DNA of 33,930 nucleotides from Thermoplasmata archaeon (GTDB lineage: Archaea > Thermoplasmatota > Thermoplasmata > Lutacidiplasmatales > UBA184), in NCBI GenBank assembly GCA_021812305.1, contig JAKAOB010000007.1, positions 1 through 33,930 on the forward strand. Direction: 5' to 3'. Positions 31,237 through 33,930 of the stretch are shown in pieces (position 1 is the first letter of the stretch; each line of letters starts with the position of its first letter). The notes beneath the pieces are model-generated. The model had not been told where the DNA came from. It was given only the letters and a program-made list of their open reading frames with translations, and ran no database searches. Made by a program: the position numbers and the translations under genes.

Positions 31237-31806
31237 CTAGACGGCGAGGAGGTACCAGATCCAGACGACCGCGATCACCACGACCCACGCGCCGGCGATC
31301 AGCACCGGGATGTCCCCCCAGAGCTCGGTGGGCCGGATCGAGTCCGCCCACGGTAGACCGGTGCCGGGAGCGAACCGACGCGCATGCGCCGCGTACGGCC
31401 GCGCGAGGTCGAGGACGAGCTCGGGGGCCCCCGGGCGCGGGGCGAGCCGTGCCTCGAGCGGGCCGGCGACCGGGGGGGCGACCTTTTCGAGCTCGGCCGC
31501 GGCGGTGCGCCAGAGGTCCATCGCCGAGGTGGTCCGGTGCAGGACGAGGCCCCATACTCCGCAGATGAGCAGCCCGAAGAGCGCGAGCAGGGTGGAGACC
31601 GTAGAGAAGACCCCCGGCTCGTGCAGGAGGTTGATGACCAGGAGGACCTGGGCGGCCACGAGCGCGGCCACGATGGCCGCGAAGTAGCTCGTCCGATAGT
31701 CGGCGAGCTGGGCCTCGTGCTCGGCGAGGCGCTGGTACTTGTCGTGGAGCCAGCGCCGCTCCTCCCCCGTCAGCCGAGACGGCGCTTCCGCCGCGGGTGC
31801 GATCAT
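31237..31806 (-). CDS. small membrane protein, three predicted helices
   Basis: A 189-residue protein that I do not recognise. An amphipathic charged N-terminal helix (EERRWLHDKYQRLAEHEAQLADYRTS, about 15-40) leads into two membrane helices (about 41-63 and 70-92). A soluble Pro/Leu-rich middle (about 95-160) follows, and a third membrane helix (about 167-187) ends the chain. The helix-2TM pattern is loosely like SLATT/RipA-type small membrane proteins, but no hallmark residue allows a call. There is no signal peptide. ATG 31806 starts the frame; its upstream region holds a strong inverted repeat rather than a clear TATA box. Confidence 0.65.
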   Translation of the reverse strand: MIAPAAEAPSRLTGEERRWLHDKYQRLAEHEAQLADYRTSYFAAIVAALVAAQVLLVINLLHEPGVFSTVSTLLALFGLLICGVWGLVLHRTTSAMDLWRTAAAELEKVAPPVAGPLEARLAPRPGAPELVLDLARPYAAHARRFAPGTGLPWADSIRPTELWGDIPVLIAGAWVVVIAVVWIWYLLAV

Positions 31807-31842
31807 GCCGGCCCCCGATCCCCGACGCGTCCGGCGGCCTCA

Positions 31843-31867
31843 TCAAGCCCCGCTTCAGCGGGCTTGA
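31843..31867. promoter_or_regulatory. strong inverted repeat in divergent spacer
   Basis: TCAAGCCCCGCT and AGCGGGCTTGA pair over about 11-12 bp with one bulged base and a TC loop. It sits between the divergent membrane-protein and flavoprotein genes. It could be an operator for one of them or an RNA hairpin in the membrane-protein leader. Confidence 0.4.
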
Positions 31868-31930
31868 CCCCGGCGGCGGGAGATCCAAACGGCGCGGTAC
31901 GTCATCGGCACTTCACGGAACGATATTCCT

Positions 31931-31953
31931 CCCCGAACGGGGTCCCTTCGGGG
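31931..31953 (+). promoter_or_regulatory. 7-bp inverted repeat overlapping the ribosome site of the 31963 gene
   Basis: CCCCGAA (31931-31937) and TTCGGGG (31947-31953) are perfectly complementary, with a CGGGGTCCC loop. The right arm runs into the GGGGAGGGG ribosome-binding sequence (31951-31959) before the ATG at 31963. If transcribed, the stem could hide the ribosome site. A GATATTCC element just upstream (31922-31929) is a possible TATA box, in which case the repeat would act as DNA. Confidence 0.4.
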
Positions 31954-31962
31954 GAGGGGCCC

Positions 31963-32535
31963 ATGCTGGGAGATCTGACGCGAGCGCAGATCGAGAAGGT
32001 GCTCTTCTCCGAAGTGATCGCCCGCCTCGGGTGCGTCGACGGCGATCGGGCCTACGTCGTGCCCGTCACGTACGCGTACGACGGTCGCTTCGTCTACGGT
32101 CATTCGGCCGAAGGAGAGAAGATCCGGCTGATGCGGCGGAACCCCTCGGTCTGCTTCGAGGTCGAGCGGGTCGAGGACCTCGCCAACTGGCAGTCGGTGA
32201 TCGCCTGGGGCTCCTTCGAGGAGCTCCACGGCGAGACGGCGACCGAGGCGAGCCGGTTCCTCGCGGCGCGACTGCACCCGTTCACGGGGTCGCGGTCGGC
32301 TCCGCTCGAGGTCCCGCTCCCCCAGTGCGCGGGACCGCCCCCCGGGAGGCCGAGCGGACGCCCGATCGTCGTCTACCGCCTTCGGCTCACCGAGAAGACG
32401 GGGCGCTACGAGCGGGCGGTGGACGCCCCGCTCGCCCCGGCCGTCGAACCGCCGGCGCTCCACGTACCGGAAGCCCTGGCGGCCGCTTCCGTCAGCACCG
32501 GACCGCACGGCATCCGATTGGGCCCGCCCGGATAG
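31963..32535 (+). CDS. PNPOx/NimA-like FMN-binding split-barrel protein
   Basis: A 190-residue protein of the pyridoxamine 5'-phosphate oxidase-like split-barrel family. Strand order is clear: LGCVDGDRAYVVPVTYAYDGRFVYGHSAEGEKIRLMRRNPSVCFEVERV (about 22-70), then WQSVIAWGSFEEL (about 74-86) and IVVYRLRLTEKTGRYER near 130-146. NimA-type members bind FMN and reduce small substrates or act as heme- or F420-related proteins. The ligand here is not evident. The last 45 residues are Pro/Ala-rich. ATG 31963 has GGGGAGGGG about 4 nt upstream. Its 3' end overlaps the tail of the convergent hydrolase frame by 130 nt. Confidence 0.87.
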   Translation: MLGDLTRAQIEKVLFSEVIARLGCVDGDRAYVVPVTYAYDGRFVYGHSAEGEKIRLMRRNPSVCFEVERVEDLANWQSVIAWGSFEELHGETATEASRFLAARLHPFTGSRSAPLEVPLPQCAGPPPGRPSGRPIVVYRLRLTEKTGRYERAVDAPLAPAVEPPALHVPEALAAASVSTGPHGIRLGPPG

Positions 32536-33332
32536 GACGGGTCGATTCGGACGCGGCCCCGTCCCGGCGACGCCCGTCCGGCGACCTCGCGACCGGGCCG
32601 ATCCGGGCGTGCGGGAGCCGTCGAGCCCGGGGGACGCGGAGGGGTGGGGGACGGGCCGAGGTGGGCCCGGAACCACTCGGCCGTCTCTCGCGATACGGCC
32701 TCGAGCGCCCCCGGCTCTTCGAAGAGGTGCCCGGCTCCCGGCACGACCACGAGGCGTTTGGGCGCGCGGAGGAGGGAGTACGTCGCCTCGTTCAGGGCGC
32801 GGACCTCGGGGTCCTCGCTCCCGACGAGGAAGAGCGTCGGGCAGCGCACCTCGGAAACGACCGCATCGGCGAGGTCGCTGCGTGCACCCCGCAGCACGAT
32901 CGCCCGGACCGCCTCCGGGTGCGCCACCGCCGCGCGCAGGGCGACGGCCCCCCCGGTGCTCGCCCCGTAGAAGCCGAGCGGGCGCGCGGCCGTCTCGGGT
33001 CGCCCGAGGAGCCACTCGGTCGCGCGGATCAGACGGCCCGTGAGCAGGGGAATGTCGAACCGGTACGCGGCGTTCGCCTCGTCGGCCCGGGCCTCGGCCG
33101 GGTCGAGCAGGTCGAGGAGGAGCGTCCCGAACCCGAGGCGCTTCAGGCCGCGGGCGACCTCCCGGTTCCTCGGGCTGCGGCGCCCGCTGCCGCTGCCGTG
33201 GGCGAAGAGGATGAGCCCGTTGTTCCCGCGGGCCGGGACTAGATCCGCATCCAGGTGCCGGGCATCGAACGGGATCTCGACCGCCCGGCTCGCGGCCGCC
33301 GGGACGGGGTCTCGGCGCCTACGTTGCTCCAC
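32406..33332 (-). CDS. alpha/beta hydrolase (dienelactone-hydrolase-like)
   Basis: About 308 residues. GLILFAHGSGSGR (about 39-51) is the oxyanion region, YGASTGG carries Ser125, GSEDPEV carries Asp174 and GAGHLFEEPG carries His202, completing an alpha/beta hydrolase triad. GTG 33332 overlaps the stop of the upstream phosphoribosyltransferase by 14 nt. In many bacteria the same two domains are fused in one chain, so a shared task is likely though not known. The enzyme domain ends near residue 226 (AEWFRAHLG). The frame then continues as about 80 Pro/Arg/Gly-rich residues that overlap the convergent flavoprotein gene, so the true stop may be earlier (sequencing error) or the tail may be real. 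Confidence 0.82.
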   Translation of the reverse strand: MEQRRRRDPVPAAASRAVEIPFDARHLDADLVPARGNNGLILFAHGSGSGRRSPRNREVARGLKRLGFGTLLLDLLDPAEARADEANAAYRFDIPLLTGRLIRATEWLLGRPETAARPLGFYGASTGGAVALRAAVAHPEAVRAIVLRGARSDLADAVVSEVRCPTLFLVGSEDPEVRALNEATYSLLRAPKRLVVVPGAGHLFEEPGALEAVSRETAEWFRAHLGPSPTPPRPPGSTAPARPDRPGREVAGRASPGRGRVRIDPSYPGGPNRMPCGPVLTEAAARASGTWSAGGSTAGASGASTARS

Positions 33333-33930
33333 CGCTCCCCCCGGCGGACCCGGCCCGCAGCATCTCGAGAACCTCGGCGTCCTCGACCTGGGGGAAGGAA
33401 CGGTACCACTCGCCCACCGCGTAGAAGACCTCGGGCGTGAGGACGACGACGAGCTCGTCGACCTCCGCGGCCAGCGCACGGGCCGTCGACGCCGGACTGA
33501 CGCCGAGGGCGAGCACGAGGCGGGACGCCCCGCGAAGGCGCAGGGAGCGGAGGGCGGCGCGGACGGTCCCGCCGGTGGCGATCCCGTCGTCGACGACGAT
33601 CACCGTCCGTCCCCGGGGGTCGATCGCCGGGCGGCCGGCGCGGAACAGCCGCGAGCGCCGCTCGATCTCGGCGAGCTCGCGCTCGATCACGGGGGCCAGC
33701 GATGATTCGCTCTCGCCGAGCTCGCCCGCCCGGTCCCGATCGATCAGTCGAACTCCGCCCTCGGCGACGGCGCCGAGGCCGTACTCCGGGTCCGACGGCG
33801 CGCCCACCTTCCGTACGAGGATGACATCGAGCCCGAGCCCCAGACGGCGGGCGATCTCGGCGGCGACCGGCACCCCGCCCCGGGGGATCGCGAACACGAC
33901 CGCATCCGTGCCGCGGTAGGCGAGATCGGA
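33319..33930 (-). CDS. phosphoribosyltransferase (type I), N-terminus outside window
   Basis: About 203 residues are present; the frame is open to the window edge (SDLAYRGTDAVVFAIPRGG), so the start is missing. The PRPP-binding loop VIVVDDGIATGGTVRAAL has the two acidic residues and GxTG-type turn of type I phosphoribosyltransferases. VFAIPRGGVPVAAEIARRLG and DVILVRKVGAPSDPEYGLGAVAEGG match the family that is often fused to a dienelactone-hydrolase domain, as in mycobacterial proteins of this kind. The nucleobase or other acceptor is unknown. Overlap with the hydrolase gene implies coupled translation. Confidence 0.9.
   Translation of the reverse strand, partial: SDLAYRGTDAVVFAIPRGGVPVAAEIARRLGLGLDVILVRKVGAPSDPEYGLGAVAEGGVRLIDRDRAGELGESESSLAPVIERELAEIERRSRLFRAGRPAIDPRGRTVIVVDDGIATGGTVRAALRSLRLRGASRLVLALGVSPASTARALAAEVDELVVVLTPEVFYAVGEWYRSFPQVEDAEVLEMLRAGSAGGSGGAT

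Overview
The window reads as chromosomal DNA from a very GC-rich archaeon. The main evidence is a gene for archaeal TATA-binding protein (8368-8916, minus). Supporting signs are TATA-like boxes about 25-31 nt before many start codons (the leaderless pattern), a response regulator with a probable DUF835 domain, and giant signal-peptide/PKD/C-anchor surface proteins. Together these fit a member of the Thermoplasmatota better than a bacterium, but the lineage is an inference and no rRNA or tRNA is visible. Genes are densely packed on both strands with strong G/C at third codon positions.

Region 1-5.7 kb holds the end of a GNAT acetyltransferase, two alpha/beta hydrolases (one secreted), an AhpD/carboxymuconolactone decarboxylase-like protein, a VOC-fold protein, a polytopic membrane protein with a Glu-Glu motif and a dienelactone-hydrolase-like enzyme. 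Region 5.7-11.9 kb holds a hemerythrin-like protein, a UPF0235 protein, a small Cys protein, a CBS-pair protein, a DUF429 protein, TBP, a SAM methyltransferase, a predicted Tubby-C/LURP-like protein, Hsp20 and a hypothetical. Region 11.9-16.1 kb holds a MESH1/SpoT-type HD hydrolase, a second GNAT, the response regulator, a small zinc-type protein, a universal stress protein and a flavodoxin: many are stress or signalling functions.

Region 16.1-24.1 kb is dominated by two consecutive cell-surface proteins of 957 and about 1557 residues. The first has Kelch-like repeats followed by PKD domains. The second has an unrecognised N-terminal domain, InlB-like repeats and five Cys-pair PKD-like repeats. 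Both end in one membrane helix and a short charged or Pro/Gly-rich tail. Region 24.1-29.1 kb holds an EamA/DMT transporter whose stop overlaps (ATGA) the start of a protein that looks like an RNase H-fold domain joined to a SWIM zinc finger. After a 535-bp apparently empty stretch come a large TPR-like helical protein, a zinc-ribbon/coiled-coil protein and an HxlR-type regulator. The regulator is divergent from a LUD-domain protein across an AT-rich, palindrome-rich promoter region.

Region 29.9-33.9 kb holds a cupredoxin-msrA operon (redox and repair), a small membrane protein, a PNPOx-like flavoprotein, and a phosphoribosyltransferase-hydrolase pair cut by the window end. The window contains no insertion sequence, CRISPR array or clear sign of recent transfer. 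The most unusual items are the RNase H-like/SWIM protein, the surface-protein pair, the putative operator cluster between the HxlR and LUD genes, and three convergent gene pairs whose stops share one CTAG tetranucleotide.
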